Shown: positions 9,080-17,116, counted from the stretch's first letter. The stretch is 52,522 nt of DNA from Candidatus Iainarchaeum sp. (GCA_028714535.1 JAQTME010000008.1:1-52522); one strand, 5' to 3'. Translations and numbers: made by a program. Notes: generated from the sequence alone by a model not told the origin.

Positions 9080-9102
9080 CTTGATGAAAGGGCACCGGAG
9101 CT

Positions 9103-9582
9103 TCAGCGTGCGAATGCCTTTTTGGGCCGGGGGTTGAGGACCGGCGCCTTGGGAGCCGGAAAAGCCGGCAGTGATGGGGCGTTTTTGTAGATGTGGGCCC
9201 TTGCCAGGGGGCTGTCCACTGGCGGGATTATCTCGTGCGGGCAGCCCCCCATGGTTTTCACATTCAGCTTGAGGCCGCATGCGTCGCCTTCAATGCCCAG
9301 CGTAGCGACCATGACCTTGGATGGCTGCGGGCTGCGCTCAAAATAATAGAGGGTGGGCATGTTGTGGATGCTGCTGTTCGGGACGGCGTCTGGGAGTGCG
9401 CACGCCTCGAACCTTATGTTGCCCTTGTCGAACTCCATCTTTTTGAGGAGCCGCAGGTCAGGCTGGCTGTTGCTGAGCAGGTATGGGCAGTACTGTTCCG
9501 GGACGAAGAGGACTGCCACCACGGGCATCGGGTCGTATCCATTATGCATCATGGTGCCCAGGATTGAGAATGCCCTTTCCAC
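9103..9582 (-). CDS. Unknown protein, paralogue of the adjacent upstream gene (copy 2)
   Basis: The protein has 159 residues with a GTG start. The start is supported by alignment with the neighbouring gene: MERAFSILGTM here against MTKAYLIEGTM there. Other shared blocks are VVAVLFVPE/VVGIAFLPD, IRFEAC/LRFEAV, PTLYYFERS/PTLYFYDKS, VMVATLG/VTLAKLN, IIPPVDS/VIPAISG and the C-terminal AFAR/AYAR. There is no signal peptide, membrane segment or recognised catalytic motif. The alternating pattern suggests a small beta-rich cytosolic domain. It lies 6 bp downstream of its paralogue and is probably co-transcribed with it. Function unknown. Confidence 0.7.
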   Translation of the reverse strand: MERAFSILGTMMHNGYDPMPVVAVLFVPEQYCPYLLSNSQPDLRLLKKMEFDKGNIRFEACALPDAVPNSSIHNMPTLYYFERSPQPSKVMVATLGIEGDACGLKLNVKTMGGCPHEIIPPVDSPLARAHIYKNAPSLPAFPAPKAPVLNPRPKKAFAR

Positions 9583-9588
9583 CTTGGC

Positions 9589-10056
9589 TCACCGTGCGTA
9601 TGCGGGCCTGCGTGCCTGTTGGAATTGGGACGGCCTTTGGAAAGCCTTCGCATCCGGAGAGTTGGACGCATCTGCAAGGCCGACGCGTATGGCCCCGCAA
9701 CCTGATATTGCAGGAATCACATAGCGTGGATGCGCCCCAATCCCCTTATCCAGCACGATGTTAGTGGCTGTGCGTCTGGTACAGTCCGCATTGAGCTTCG
9801 CCAAGGTGACAATCCGGTTGGTGGTGCTCTTGTCGTAGAAGTACAAGGTCGGCTCCAGGGGCGCACCGCCGTTTGTCCCCACTGCTTCGAATCTGAGGAA
9901 CCTGTCGCGATTGGCGGGCCTGAACCCCATGTTCTCTATCATCCTGCTGGTCAGTGTTTTCAGCGTATCCGGCAAAAAAGCGATGCCGACCACACTCGTG
10001 AACCCGCCAGTCCCGCCGTTCGTCATTGTCCCTTCAATTAGATAAGCTTTGGTCAT
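9589..10056 (-). CDS. Unknown protein, paralogue of the adjacent downstream gene (copy 1)
   Basis: The protein has 155 residues, ATG start. It is the upstream member of a tandem pair with the gene at 9103-9582. Diagnostic segments are GTMTNGGTGGFTSVVGIAFL, LRFEAVGTNGGAP and HPRYVIPAISGCGAIRVGLA. No family is recognised. The identity between copies is low and scattered, so the duplication is old or the copies evolved fast. AT-rich sequence around 10097-10110 may hold the promoter, leaving a leader of about 20 nt. Confidence 0.7.
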   Translation of the reverse strand: MTKAYLIEGTMTNGGTGGFTSVVGIAFLPDTLKTLTSRMIENMGFRPANRDRFLRFEAVGTNGGAPLEPTLYFYDKSTTNRIVTLAKLNADCTRRTATNIVLDKGIGAHPRYVIPAISGCGAIRVGLADASNSPDAKAFQRPSQFQQARRPAYAR

Positions 10057-10124
10057 ATCTGCACACCATGGAAGTTTGAGATTAGTGTGGATGGTAAAAT
10101 TTATAACTTAATGTATCTTCCCGA

Positions 10125-10616
10125 TTAGTCGAAGTTCATGCGCCCGAACTTCAGGAAAAGCGGCTTCTCCTGCTTGGGGTCGACGACCGCGATGGCCAGC
10201 TCCTTGCGCAGCCGGCCTGCCATGTCCAGCGATTCCAGCAGCTTCCCGGGCTCGCACTGCCAGTCCTTCCTCACGACCTCTATGAGGCAGAATGTCTTGT
10301 CCTCGCCTGGCCTGAAGCCCTTGCGGTGCAGCCTGAGGTATGGCGTGCCGTCGAGGCTGGGCCGGACGATGTAGCCCCGGTCGCGCAGGTATTTTATCAC
10401 GGAATACTTCTCGTGCGACAATTTGTCGCGCCGGGAGGCGCGGTGTATGAGGTCGTCCTTTTTCAACGGCAGGACGCCGCGGTCGGCGAAATACGCTGCT
10501 TCCAGCAGCGTCAGCTTGGTCTCCTCGGCCTCCTCCACGCCTGCGCCCAGGCTGCGGAGCTTCAGTATGAGCGGCTTTTCCTTCACCACTATGAAATCGT
10601 CGCTTGTTTCCGCCAT
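10125..10616 (-). CDS. tRNA-intron endonuclease-like protein with degenerate active site
   Basis: The protein has 163 residues from the ATG at 10616; a TTG two codons upstream is possible. The N-terminal LTLLEAAYFADRGVLPL and the KYSVIKYLRDRGYIVR segment match the EndA helical and catalytic domains. In EndA the triad is Tyr (xxRLYxRG), His (xEHSxYLVKV) and Lys (VRKKLLIAIVD). Here the aligned positions read LRLHRKG (Tyr to His), EDKTFCLIEV (His to Lys) and LRKELAIAVVD (Lys kept). Two of three catalytic residues are thus replaced, as in the structural subunit of heterotetrameric splicing endonucleases. It is probably co-transcribed with the upstream PH-domain gene (9-bp gap). An intron-containing tRNA-Leu lies 7 kb away. 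Confidence 0.8.
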   Translation of the reverse strand: MAETSDDFIVVKEKPLILKLRSLGAGVEEAEETKLTLLEAAYFADRGVLPLKKDDLIHRASRRDKLSHEKYSVIKYLRDRGYIVRPSLDGTPYLRLHRKGFRPGEDKTFCLIEVVRKDWQCEPGKLLESLDMAGRLRKELAIAVVDPKQEKPLFLKFGRMNFD

Positions 10617-10625
10617 GTGCAAAAC

Positions 10626-11075
10626 CTATATGCCGGAGCCCTTTCCGGTCTTCTTGTTTATCTCCTGGAGCAGCGCCTTTATGTCGTTATAGCGGACGTT
10701 GGACACGTGTATGGCTATAGCTGCGCCGCCCGCGGTGTCTATGCTCACGGTCCCTACGCCGAGGATGCGTTCCAGGAGCCCCTGGGCGTAGCTTGTCTCA
10801 GTTATCTTGGCGTATGGCAGGACAGTGCGCCTGGTCGCGAGAAGGCCGGACGCATATGCTATTGTGTTCTGTTCGAGCGTTATGGTCTGCAGTTTCGCGG
10901 CCAGGACGGCCAGCGCCACGAAAATAATCCCGCCGAGCCAGGCTATCGCCAGGAACGTGAGGAACAGGCCCCGGAGCAGGTCCTGGACCAGCACGAGGAA
11001 TATGGTGACGAGCAGGAGATAAAGGAGGATTTTCACCCCGGCGACGACCGGGCTGGGATGGAACGAATGGGCCAT
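10626..11075 (-). CDS. PH-domain (DUF304-like) membrane protein
   Basis: The protein has 149 residues. Two hydrophobic helices (about residues 14-36 and 38-60) are followed by a bacterial-type PH domain beginning LQTITLEQNTIAYASGLLAT and containing the typical VLPYAKITETSYAQGLLERI strand-loop and GVGTVSIDTAGG. Such proteins are thought to anchor or signal at the membrane, with no known enzymatic activity. The start is 55 bp from the divergent rnhA start with one shared TATA box. The next gene on the strand follows after 9 bp. Confidence 0.85.
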   Translation of the reverse strand: MAHSFHPSPVVAGVKILLYLLLVTIFLVLVQDLLRGLFLTFLAIAWLGGIIFVALAVLAAKLQTITLEQNTIAYASGLLATRRTVLPYAKITETSYAQGLLERILGVGTVSIDTAGGAAIAIHVSNVRYNDIKALLQEINKKTGKGSGI

Positions 11076-11097
11076 GCATCAATCCTCAGGCGAACAG

Positions 11098-11106
11098 TAT
11101 AAAAAT
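11098..11106. promoter_or_regulatory. Shared bidirectional TATA element (PH-domain gene / rnhA)
   Basis: TATAAAAAT lies midway between the minus-strand start at 11075 (27 bp) and the plus-strand ATG at 11130 (28 bp). The spacing argues that rnhA starts at 11130 and not at the ATG at 11115, which is too close to the box. Confidence 0.65.
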
Positions 11107-11129
11107 CGTGCCTCATGGGAGTATTGCGT

Positions 11130-11552
11130 ATGCTTGTGATATTCACGGACGGGTGCTGCCTGGGGAATCCAGGCCCCATGGGCATAGGCGTAGTAATATA
11201 CAGGGACGGCGTGCGCGTCGAGGAGCTGGACGAGTACATAGGCGACGGGACGAACAACGTGGCCGAGTATACGGCGGTGATACGCGCGCTGGAGACCGCA
11301 CATGAGATGGGCGATGCCAAGGTGCACCTGAAAAGCGACAGCCAGCTCCTCATAAGGCAGCTCAACAACGAGTACAAGGTCAAGGACGCCAAGCTGCGCC
11401 CCCTGAAGAAGAGGGTGGAGGGCCTGTGCCACGGGCTTGAGATTCATTTCGAGCACATCCCGCGGGAGAAGAACTCGGAGGCGGACAAGCTGTCCAAGGA
11501 GGCTGCGGAACTGGGAAGGAAGCGGGCAGCAGAAACCCGGGGGATGAAATGA
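11130..11552 (+). CDS. rnhA: Ribonuclease HI, archaeal type 1
   Basis: The protein has 140 residues. It carries the RNase H acidic core: Asp7 in IFTDG, Glu46 in NNVAEYTAV, Asp70 in LKSDSQLL and Asp119 in NSEADKLSK. Together with GNPGPMGIG this is the usual two-metal site that cleaves RNA in RNA-DNA hybrids. No hybrid-binding or reverse-transcriptase domain is attached. An in-frame ATG at 11115 would add five residues, but the TATA box position supports 11130. The 3' end overlaps the next gene by ATGA, so the two are translationally coupled. Confidence 0.93.
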   Translation: MLVIFTDGCCLGNPGPMGIGVVIYRDGVRVEELDEYIGDGTNNVAEYTAVIRALETAHEMGDAKVHLKSDSQLLIRQLNNEYKVKDAKLRPLKKRVEGLCHGLEIHFEHIPREKNSEADKLSKEAAELGRKRAAETRGMK

Positions 11553-12694
11553 AGATAACGAGCCGGCCTGAGCTCGGCAGGCTGATGACGTTCGAGCTCA
11601 GCAAGGAGAAGCCCGTGCACGGCTGGTTCTGGTACAAGGAGGGCTACGCGCCGGAGATCGTCGAATGGGCGCTCCGCGACAGCAGGGCGACGGACGCAGT
11701 CCTCGACCCGTTCTGCGGCGTGGGAACCACGCTGCTCGCAGCGAAAGGCATGGGCATGCGCTCAATAGGCGTGGACGCATCGCCGCTCGCAGCGTTCGCC
11801 TCCAAAACCAAGGCGCAGGACTACGATGCGCCGGACCTGCAGGCAGTGGAGGCGTTCCTGGCGAAGGAAATCAGGCCTGCCGAGGGCACGGACTGGGAAT
11901 TTGAGCTTTTCAGCCCGCGGGCCGCGTTCCCGAAGCGCAACTACAACGAGATACTCGCCATACGGAACGCCATAGAGCACGAGGAGGGCAAGGCACGCGA
12001 CCTGCTTCTCCTGGCGCTGTTGTCGATATTGCCGCAGGCGAGCATAATACTCAAGGACGGCGGCGTGCTCAAGATAATGAAGGACAAGCGCGCGCTGCCT
12101 GCCAAGGAGATATTCAGGCGGAAGGTGAAACGCATGGTGCGCGAGCTGCGGGAAACTCCTGTCAGCGGGCCTGAGCCGCAGGTGTTCCTGGGCGATGCAA
12201 GGGCGCTGGATATGGAGGAAGAATCCGCGGGCATCGTGGTGACGTCGCCACCCTACCTCAACAATATAGACTACTCGAAAATCTACGGGCTGGAGCTCAG
12301 CCTGCTGCACATGAGCGGCAGCGAGGCGGCTGAGATGCGCATGCGCGCAGTGCGCTCTTTCATAGGGAAGAGGATGGAGGTGGGGCAGATGCCCCCTGAA
12401 GTCGGCGACATAGGATACAGGATACCGATAATAGGCACTTACTTCTCTGACATGGAACGCGCAATCATGGAGATGTTCCGGGTCCTGCGGCCGGGGTGCT
12501 CCGCGTACGTGGTCGTGTCCAATTCAGTGATACACGAGACGCACGTGCTGGTCGACGAGATACTCGCGGAAATCGGGCAGCGGGCAGGGTTTTCGGATGT
12601 TGAAATCGCGATCGGCGCCGAGCGCACAGCAGATGTCAGGCCGCAGAAGGTGCGCACAAGGGAGAGTGCGGTCATAATGCGGAAGCAGGCCTAG
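11549..12694 (+). CDS. SAM-dependent DNA methylase (N4/N6 amino-type)
   Basis: The protein has 381 residues. LDPFCGVGTTLLAAKGMG (about residues 51-68) is the SAM-binding FxGxG motif, and VTSPPYLNNIDYS (about 231-243) is the TSPPY catalytic motif of cytosine-N4/adenine-N6 amino methyltransferases. The motif order is SAM site first, catalytic site second. No target-recognition domain or restriction gene is adjacent, so it may be an orphan methylase; some relatives methylate RNA instead. It overlaps rnhA by 4 bp, and its stop shares CTAG with the opposing gene. Confidence 0.85.
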   Translation: MKITSRPELGRLMTFELSKEKPVHGWFWYKEGYAPEIVEWALRDSRATDAVLDPFCGVGTTLLAAKGMGMRSIGVDASPLAAFASKTKAQDYDAPDLQAVEAFLAKEIRPAEGTDWEFELFSPRAAFPKRNYNEILAIRNAIEHEEGKARDLLLLALLSILPQASIILKDGGVLKIMKDKRALPAKEIFRRKVKRMVRELRETPVSGPEPQVFLGDARALDMEEESAGIVVTSPPYLNNIDYSKIYGLELSLLHMSGSEAAEMRMRAVRSFIGKRMEVGQMPPEVGDIGYRIPIIGTYFSDMERAIMEMFRVLRPGCSAYVVVSNSVIHETHVLVDEILAEIGQRAGFSDVEIAIGAERTADVRPQKVRTRESAVIMRKQA

Positions 12695-13785
12695 TACGGG
12701 GGCCTTGTATCGTCCGGCATGGCGTTTTCCATGCGCCGCAGCCGATCTGCAAGCTGTTTCAGGAGCGGCGCCTTCTTCTGGACCCATTCGATTACCGGGG
12801 ACACGGTGGCCAGCGCGGCGTCCAGGGTTTTCGCCAGGTGGAGCAGGTTGTCCGCACCGCCAAGCTCGTTGACCTTCTGCAGGAGCGCCTGCAGCTCCTC
12901 GACCTTCGGCGGGCTGTCGATGGCAGCCACGCCTGTTTCGTACTGCCAGGGCGTGCCGATGATTACCGTCCGCCTGTAATTGAGCGCGTCGGTCGCGTAT
13001 ATGCTTCTCGTGACCGAGCCGTGGTAGCCGGTGCAGCCTTCTATGAACTCTGAGCTGTCAAGCAACCCTGAGAACCTGGCGCCCTCCACGTTCTCGTTGA
13101 TTGGGTGGTTCCTGAGCGGGAATCCGTGCAGGTCCGGGTGCGCCCAGCCGTTCGGCCGCAGGATGTCCACTACGTGGAGGTCGGTTGCAGGGTTGAAGGC
13201 CGCGTTGAACGTGACTTCGCAATAGAGCGTTTCCTGCCCTGTCGGCTTGCCTGAGCCTGGGATTTTGCCGTCCGACAGGCGCCACGTCCTCAGCTCGAGC
13301 TTGTCGATGTCGATTATGCCGAGCCCCCACGCGTCCTTGAGGCTGCGCTTTTCCTGCCTGCCGTCCACGGAAAACGAGACTGGTGCGTCTTTCCATTCGC
13401 CGAAAAGCAGCCTTGCGACCAGCAGCTTTCCGTTTGGCAGGTGCTCCTGCCAGGTCATGGAGTCCCCGAACGGCGTGTAGGGCTGCTTTTCGAAGCCCCT
13501 TCTGTAGAACGCGTATTCCCTTGCCCGCCATATGCCTTCCGGATTGGCTACCATCCTCCAGAACTCGAACCCGGGATAGTCCGGCTGCGGCTGTATCAGT
13601 GTGTCGAGACCGGCGTTGCCAATCACGGTTTCGGAGTTTGACAGGAACATGGGCCTGAGGGCGAAGAGCTGGGGCTGGGTGAAGATCCAGCGCCGCTCGA
13701 TGGCGCCGCCGTTACGGCTCGCCCTCTCGTAGTTCAGTGCCCTGATAGGCCTGCCCTTGAGCAGGCATGTCGCTTCTGGTTGCAT
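12691..13785 (-). CDS. Unknown 364-aa protein
   Basis: No family is recognised. Residues 1-280 are a beta-rich globular region with many Trp and aromatic residues (WRMVANPEGIWRAREYAFYR, MTWQEHLPNGKLLVARLLFG, EFIEGCTGYHGSV). Residues about 290-360 are helical and coiled-coil-like (VEELQALLQKVNELGGADNL, APLLKQLADRLRRMENAM). There is no signal peptide or transmembrane segment. It stands alone on the minus strand, with a possible TATA (TATAAT) near 13803. Its stop overlaps that of the DNA methylase (CTAG). Confidence 0.75.
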   Translation of the reverse strand: MQPEATCLLKGRPIRALNYERASRNGGAIERRWIFTQPQLFALRPMFLSNSETVIGNAGLDTLIQPQPDYPGFEFWRMVANPEGIWRAREYAFYRRGFEKQPYTPFGDSMTWQEHLPNGKLLVARLLFGEWKDAPVSFSVDGRQEKRSLKDAWGLGIIDIDKLELRTWRLSDGKIPGSGKPTGQETLYCEVTFNAAFNPATDLHVVDILRPNGWAHPDLHGFPLRNHPINENVEGARFSGLLDSSEFIEGCTGYHGSVTRSIYATDALNYRRTVIIGTPWQYETGVAAIDSPPKVEELQALLQKVNELGGADNLLHLAKTLDAALATVSPVIEWVQKKAPLLKQLADRLRRMENAMPDDTRPPY

Positions 13786-13872
13786 TAGTCCGCCTCTATT
13801 ATACTCATAGCATATGTGGCAAGTTCCTTAAAAATCTATCGTCCCCCACAATTTACGGCTGGTTTGCGATAC

Positions 13873-13880
13873 AATAAAAA
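13873..13880 (+). promoter_or_regulatory. TATA box of the YchF-type GTPase gene
   Basis: AATAAAAA is centred 27 bp upstream of the ATG at 13904, consistent with a leaderless transcript. Confidence 0.6.
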
Positions 13881-13903
13881 CAGTCCTGCACAGATGCAAT
13901 CCC

Positions 13904-15097
13904 ATGCTGATTGGTATTGTCGGGAAGCCCTCAGGCGGCAAAAGCACGTTCTTCATGGCTGCCACGTCGGTGCCGGTTGAGCGCTCCCCAAGGCCGTTTA
14001 CAACGATAAAGCCGAACCGCGCGGTTGCATACGTCGAAGTCGAGTGCGTGGACAAGGAATTCGGCAAGCAGTGCAACCCGCGCAGCGGCTACTGCGTAAA
14101 CGGCAGGAGGTTCGTGCCTGTCGAACTTCTGGACGTGGCCGGGCTCGTGCCGGGCGCGCACGAAGGCAAGGGCCTTGGCAACAAGTTCCTTGACGACCTG
14201 AGGCAGGCGGACGTGCTAGTCCACATAGTCGACGCGAGCGGCTCGACCAATGAGGTCGGCGAGAAGGTCCCTGTGGGCAGCTACGACCCGTGCAACGACG
14301 TGCGGTTCCTGGAGCAGGAGCTTGACTACTGGATAAAGGGCATACTTGACAACAACTGGCAGAAGCTCGTGCGCGAGGCCAAGCTCAACCGGAAGAAGAA
14401 CGAGGACATACTCACAGAGCAGTTCAGCGGCCTTGGCATGACAAAGGACATCCTCGGGCGGGTCCTGAAGGAGCTGAAGCTGGAGGAGAAGAGCATCGCT
14501 GACTGGAGTGGGGACGAGCGGATGGCGCTCTGCAAGAAAATCAGGCAGATAGGCAAGCCAATAATAATCGCGGCGAACAAGTGCGACCTTTCCACCGGAT
14601 GGGACAACTACCAGAAATTGAAGAAGACGTTCCCGGAATACGTCGTGATAGCGTGCTCGGCAGAGGCCGAGATAGCTCTGAAGGGAGCTGCCAAGAACGG
14701 CTTCATAGATTACATACCCGGCGACAAGGCGTTCACGGTCAAAGGCAAGCTGGACGAGCAGCAGGAGAAGGCGCTGTCCATCATGAAGGCGGTATGCGAC
14801 AGGTACGAAGGGACAGGCGTGCAGAAATGCCTGAACGCGGCCGTGTTCGACTTCCTGCATTACATCGCCATATTCCCGGGCGGCGTGGGCAAGCTGGAGG
14901 ACTCAGAAGGCCGTGTCTTGCCGGACTGCTTCCTGATGCCGCCGCGGACGACGGCGCTGGATTTCGCGTTCAAGCTCCATTCCGACATCGGCCGCGGCTT
15001 CATCAAGGCAATAGACGTGAAGACCCGGCAGGCAGTGGGCAAGGACCACGCCCTGAAGCACCGCGACGTGATAGAGATAGTGTTTAAGAAACCGTAA
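13904..15097 (+). CDS. YchF/Obg-family GTP-binding protein (archaeal, with TGS domain)
   Basis: The protein has 397 residues. The G1 P-loop is GIVGKPSGGKST at the N-terminus; G3 is DVAGLVPGAHEGKGLGNKFL; the G4 position is ANKCD. The C-terminal about 80 residues (FPGGVGKLEDSEGRVLPDCF onward, with DIGRGFIKAIDVKT) match the TGS domain of YchF-like translation-associated NTPases. The strong G-domain and TGS order supports a ribosome- or tRNA-linked role in the cytosol. Downstream cutA follows after 15 bp and may be in the same transcript. Confidence 0.93.
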   Translation: MLIGIVGKPSGGKSTFFMAATSVPVERSPRPFTTIKPNRAVAYVEVECVDKEFGKQCNPRSGYCVNGRRFVPVELLDVAGLVPGAHEGKGLGNKFLDDLRQADVLVHIVDASGSTNEVGEKVPVGSYDPCNDVRFLEQELDYWIKGILDNNWQKLVREAKLNRKKNEDILTEQFSGLGMTKDILGRVLKELKLEEKSIADWSGDERMALCKKIRQIGKPIIIAANKCDLSTGWDNYQKLKKTFPEYVVIACSAEAEIALKGAAKNGFIDYIPGDKAFTVKGKLDEQQEKALSIMKAVCDRYEGTGVQKCLNAAVFDFLHYIAIFPGGVGKLEDSEGRVLPDCFLMPPRTTALDFAFKLHSDIGRGFIKAIDVKTRQAVGKDHALKHRDVIEIVFKKP

Positions 15098-15112
15098 TCC
15101 GAAACGGAAAAC

Positions 15113-15421
15113 ATGATAGTTGCATTCTCGACTTATCCGGACAGCAAGAGCGCGAGGAAGGCGGCCAGGGACATCGTGACGAAGAAGCTGGCGGCGTGCG
15201 TAAGCATCATCAACGTCGAGGAATCCTATTACCGCTGGAAAGGCAGGGTGGACAGGCAGCCGGAATACCTGCTCATCATAAAGACGAGCAGGACTGCATA
15301 CGCCAGGCTTGAGGCGTTCATAAAAAAGGGCCACCCGCACAAGGTCCCTGAGATAATCTGGATGGACGTAAAAGGCGGCCTGGGGGAATACCTCGCCTGG
15401 GTGCAGGCGAACTCAGGATAG
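15113..15421 (+). CDS. cutA: CutA1-like divalent cation tolerance protein
   Basis: The protein has 102 residues. It shows the CutA1 pattern: AFSTYPDSKSARKAARDIV, KKLAACVSIINVEESYYRWK, EYLLIIKTSRTAYARLEAFI and HPHKVPEIIWMDV. CutA1 forms very stable trimers; its role in metal tolerance is debated. Full length for the family. The last 9 bp overlap the opposing rnp2 gene. Confidence 0.93.
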   Translation: MIVAFSTYPDSKSARKAARDIVTKKLAACVSIINVEESYYRWKGRVDRQPEYLLIIKTSRTAYARLEAFIKKGHPHKVPEIIWMDVKGGLGEYLAWVQANSG

Positions 15422-15721
15422 GCTCTTTATCGTGCCGCTGGACTTGAGCGCGACTACGCGCGCCGGCGCGCCGTCAAGCGAATCGAGGAGTGCGAGGAAT
15501 CCGAGCACTTTTTCCAGGTAATCGCGTTCGCAGCGCAGCATGCCCTGCTTCTTCGCCTTGTCATAGGAAACGAGCTTGAGCGCGGCGTAGGAAAGGCCGA
15601 ACTCGCCGAAAAAGCTGAGCGCCTCGTTGTAGAGCGAGCGTTTCAACAGCTCCTCGCCCAGATCGGCGCCGCGCAGCTCGAATAGTATGTAGCGTTTCCT
15701 CAGCGACCGTGCCTTGGCCAT
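15413..15721 (-). CDS. rnp2: Ribonuclease P protein component 2 (Pop5 homologue)
   Basis: The protein has 102 residues from the ATG at 15721 (MAKARSLRKRYILFEL). An upstream in-frame ATG at 15739 would add six residues but sits too close to the TATA element. The RRM-like alpha-beta fold with RYILFELRGADL and LKLVSYDKAKKQGMLRCERD fits archaeal Rnp2/Pop5, which pairs with Rnp3 and activates RNase P RNA for 5' tRNA maturation. It is divergent from purE with a shared promoter. Confidence 0.85.
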   Translation of the reverse strand: MAKARSLRKRYILFELRGADLGEELLKRSLYNEALSFFGEFGLSYAALKLVSYDKAKKQGMLRCERDYLEKVLGFLALLDSLDGAPARVVALKSSGTIKSLS

Positions 15722-15745
15722 GAGATAGCTTTGTTGCATAATGGA

Positions 15746-15752
15746 TTTTAAA
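15746..15752. promoter_or_regulatory. Shared bidirectional TATA element (rnp2 / purE)
   Basis: TTTTAAA lies between the starts at 15721 (about 28 bp) and 15775 (about 26 bp), which are 54 bp apart. It supports the shorter Rnp2 start. Confidence 0.65.
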
Positions 15753-15774
15753 CTGCACCAGCCTAGAGATTAAT

Positions 15775-16212
15775 ATGGAAAAAGTGCTCATACTCTCGGG
15801 AAGCAAGAGCGACGAGGAGATAGCGAAGCAGGCGATGGAAGTGCTCAACGTCTTCGGCGTGCCCTGCAGGTACGAGGTCGCCTCCGCGCACAGGAACCCT
15901 GACAAGGTGGACAGGCTGGTGAGGGAGAGCACCGCCCAGGTGTTCATAGCCATCGCCGGGCTCAGCGCGGCGCTTCCAGGCGTTGTCGCATCGAAAACGG
16001 TCAAACCTGTCATCGGCGTGCCGGTCGGCGCAGCCCTAGGAGGGCTTGACGCGCTGCTCGCCACTGCGCAGATGCCGCCCAACGTGCCCGTGGCATCGGT
16101 GGGCATAGGCATGGGCAAGAATGCAGGCCTCCTGGCCGTGGAGATACTCGCACTTAACGATGCCGTGCTCGCTTCCAGGCTTGCTGAATTCAAGGAGAAG
16201 CTCAAGGCGTGA
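15775..16212 (+). CDS. purE: N5-carboxyaminoimidazole ribonucleotide mutase
   Basis: The protein has 145 residues. LSGSKSD at residues 7-13 is the phosphate-binding loop and SAHRNP (His39) is the active-site motif of class I PurE. GLSAALPGVVA and PVIGVP follow as in the family. PurE moves the carboxylate of N5-CAIR to C4 in de novo purine synthesis. No purK or other pur gene is in the window. A methyltransferase gene follows after 4 bp, probably in the same transcript. Confidence 0.96.
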   Translation: MEKVLILSGSKSDEEIAKQAMEVLNVFGVPCRYEVASAHRNPDKVDRLVRESTAQVFIAIAGLSAALPGVVASKTVKPVIGVPVGAALGGLDALLATAQMPPNVPVASVGIGMGKNAGLLAVEILALNDAVLASRLAEFKEKLKA

Positions 16213-16216
16213 AACC

Positions 16217-16798
16217 ATGTGGAAACCGGACTTTCATTTTCCCCCGTTACTGAGAAAGCTGAAACGCGGCGGCCCCGCCATAACCCTGCCCAAGGACGCA
16301 GGCATGGTCATCGCTTATACCGGCATCGGCAAGGATTCTAAAGTTGTCGAGCTAGGGAGCGGCTCGGGCTTCATGACCGCCCAGCTCGCCAACGTGGCCA
16401 AGGAGGTCGTGAGCTACGAGAAGAGGAAGGAGTTCCTGGACCTGGCCGAGGCGAACGTGAAACGCGCCGGGCTGCCCAACGTGACGTTCAGGCTCCACGA
16501 CGCGCTCCACGGCATCGAGGAGAAGGACTGCTCGTGGGACCTTGTGTTCTGCGACATAGCCGACGCTGAGAAGATCGTGCCATACGCCCTGGCCGCGCTG
16601 AAGAAAGGCGGCTATCTGGCCGCGCACTGCCTTCATTCCGAGCAGGCCAAGGCGCTGCACCTGGAATGCGCGAAAAGTTTCTCAGAGGTCTTCACAGCCG
16701 AAGTGATGATGAGGGAATACGAGGTGCGGGATTTCGGGTTCAGGCCTGCGCATTTCGGCCTGATGCACACGGCATACCTCGTGTTCGCGAGGAAATGA
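16217..16798 (+). CDS. trmI: tRNA (adenine-58-N1) methyltransferase-like protein
   Basis: The protein has 193 residues. It starts with ITLPKDAGMVIAYTGIGKDS, close to the PKD-x-G entry of TrmI. The SAM-binding VVELGSGSGFMTAQLANV and acidic YEKRKEFLDLAEANV follow. VFCDIADAE replaces the catalytic DxPxP motif often seen in TrmI, so the exact substrate is less certain. It is shorter than full TrmI (about 250-280) and lacks the N-terminal beta domain. It lies directly after purE. Confidence 0.75.
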   Translation: MWKPDFHFPPLLRKLKRGGPAITLPKDAGMVIAYTGIGKDSKVVELGSGSGFMTAQLANVAKEVVSYEKRKEFLDLAEANVKRAGLPNVTFRLHDALHGIEEKDCSWDLVFCDIADAEKIVPYALAALKKGGYLAAHCLHSEQAKALHLECAKSFSEVFTAEVMMREYEVRDFGFRPAHFGLMHTAYLVFARK

Positions 16799-16843
16799 AG
16801 ATTTTAATTCGTTTCATGCGATGAAGGATGAGGAAGTGATTAC

Positions 16844-17116
16844 ATGGCAACGGTTGAGATAAAGAACGACAAGAAAGAGGTCACGATACCAGACGGCTCG
16901 CTGCTGGCAGAGCTCGACGGAAAATGCTCTATCCTGTTCGCATGCAAGGTGGGGAGCTGCGGCTCGTGCAAATGCAAGGTGACGAAGGGCATGGAGAACC
17001 TGGAGCAGCCCAACGACATCGAAAAGGCAGGGCTTTCTGCCTTCGGCAATGACCCGTCGGAACGGCTGCCGTGCGTGGCGAAAATAAAGAAGGGCAAGGT
17101 CACGCTGGAATACTGA
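16844..17116 (+). CDS. 2Fe-2S ferredoxin
   Basis: The protein has 90 residues. Cys34-x4-Cys39-x2-Cys42 (ACKVGSCGSC) and distant Cys77 (RLPCVAK) form the plant-type [2Fe-2S] ligand set; Cys28 and Cys44 are extra. It is a small soluble electron carrier. The ATG is preceded by a GAGG-like ribosome-binding sequence and a TTTTAATT box about 37 bp upstream, so the mRNA probably has a short leader. No oxidoreductase partner is adjacent. Confidence 0.92.
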   Translation: MATVEIKNDKKEVTIPDGSLLAELDGKCSILFACKVGSCGSCKCKVTKGMENLEQPNDIEKAGLSAFGNDPSERLPCVAKIKKGKVTLEY

